Source: Aestuariivirga sp. (GTDB lineage Bacteria > Pseudomonadota > Alphaproteobacteria > Rhizobiales > Aestuariivirgaceae). From it: a stretch of 6,494 nt of DNA. The stretch is taken from contig JADCDC010000140.1 in NCBI GenBank assembly GCA_020252385.1, positions 1 to 6,494 on the forward strand, in the 5' to 3' direction. The translations under genes were made by a program, and so were the position numbers. The notes under the pieces are model-generated. The model did not search any database and was not told where the DNA came from. It saw only the letters and a program-made list of their open reading frames with translations. Positions 6,192-6,494 of this stretch are shown here, in pieces (position 1 is the first letter of the stretch; the number at the start of each line of letters is the position of its first letter).

Positions 6192-6494
6192 GCCAGCGTC
6201 CGGTCATAGGCCAGCACGGCGTTGAGCAGCACCTGCGAACCCGCACCGCATTCCTCGAGCGTGGTCGATTCCGCCTCGTTGTGCGAAATGCCGCCGAGGC
6301 AGGGCACGAAGACCATGGTGGTGGGTGCCACGCGCGCGATATAGGCGGCGTCATGGCCCGCACCCGACGCCATGTCGCGCGTCGAATAGCCGGCCTGGAC
6401 TGCACCCTCCCTCACGCAGTCGATGAGATTGGGCGCGAAGCGCACGGCGGGCGAGATCCAGATGCGCTTCTCCTCGACCTCGAGGCCGAGTTCG
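6188..6494 (-). CDS. N-carbamoyl-L-amino-acid hydrolase / allantoate amidohydrolase family, C-terminal part
   Basis: This M20-family Zn hydrolase removes a carbamoyl group from N-carbamoyl-L-amino acids (HyuC/AmaB), ureidopropionate or allantoate (AllC), releasing ammonia and CO2. Only the last 101 codons and the TGA stop are in the window; the frame is open to the right edge, and full-length relatives are about 410-425 residues. Visible signatures are MASGAGHDAAYIARV and FVPCLGGISHNEAEST, which include the His in GHDA (codon 6355-6353) and the metal-ligand type His of GISH (codon 6283-6281). These are diagnostic of the family rather than of DapE or ArgE. The stop codon overlaps the ribosome binding site of the next gene, so the two are translationally close. 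The missing N-terminal part carries most metal ligands, so activity and the HyuC-versus-AllC choice cannot be judged here. Confidence 0.83.
   Translation of the reverse strand, partial: ELGLEVEEKRIWISPAVRFAPNLIDCVREGAVQAGYSTRDMASGAGHDAAYIARVAPTTMVFVPCLGGISHNEAESTTLEECGAGSQVLLNAVLAYDRTLA

Overview
The window looks like chromosomal DNA of a GC-rich alphaproteobacterium, most likely in Hyphomicrobiales (Rhizobiales). Three things point there: the high GC content with long spurious open frames on the non-coding strand; protein sequences of alphaproteobacterial type; and a 114-bp two-palindrome intergenic repeat beginning TAGAGCATGATC and ending GCTCTA, which resembles the RIME / Bru-RS elements known from Rhizobium and Brucella. 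The genus cannot be fixed from this sequence alone.

The window is densely coding: seven genes, six on the minus strand and one on the plus strand. Read in the direction of minus-strand transcription from the right edge, the first block holds three genes. They are the C-terminal end of an M20-type N-carbamoyl-L-amino-acid hydrolase / allantoate amidohydrolase (6188-6494, cut by the edge), a 497-residue RocB-like M20 metallopeptidase-family hydrolase (4684-6177), and, after the 114-bp repeat, a YoaB-like RidA-family protein with an unusual Lys/Arg/Ala-rich tail (4065-4541). Its stop codon lies 5 nt from that of a convergent plus-strand gene for a PuuB/OrdL-type FAD amine oxidase (2719-4059). 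A 53-nt divergent spacer separates the oxidase from a second minus-strand block: a DadA-type D-amino-acid dehydrogenase (1418-2665), a short RlpA-like secreted double-psi beta-barrel protein (988-1344) and an N-carbamoylputrescine amidase, AguB (55-942).

Except for RlpA, the genes fit one theme: nitrogen salvage from carbamoylated or amidated amino acids and polyamines. Two unrelated amidase folds (nitrilase and M20) release ammonia and CO2 from N-carbamoyl groups. Two flavoenzymes oxidise amines or D-amino acids to imines, and a RidA-family protein of the type that acts on reactive imines sits beside them. The pathway assignment is inference from gene content. No regulator, transporter, tRNA, rRNA, CRISPR array, transposase or prophage gene was found. 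The most notable non-genic features are the composite palindromic repeat, which also supplies the stop codon of the M20 gene, and a 14-bp tandem duplication exactly at the junction of the two M20-family genes.
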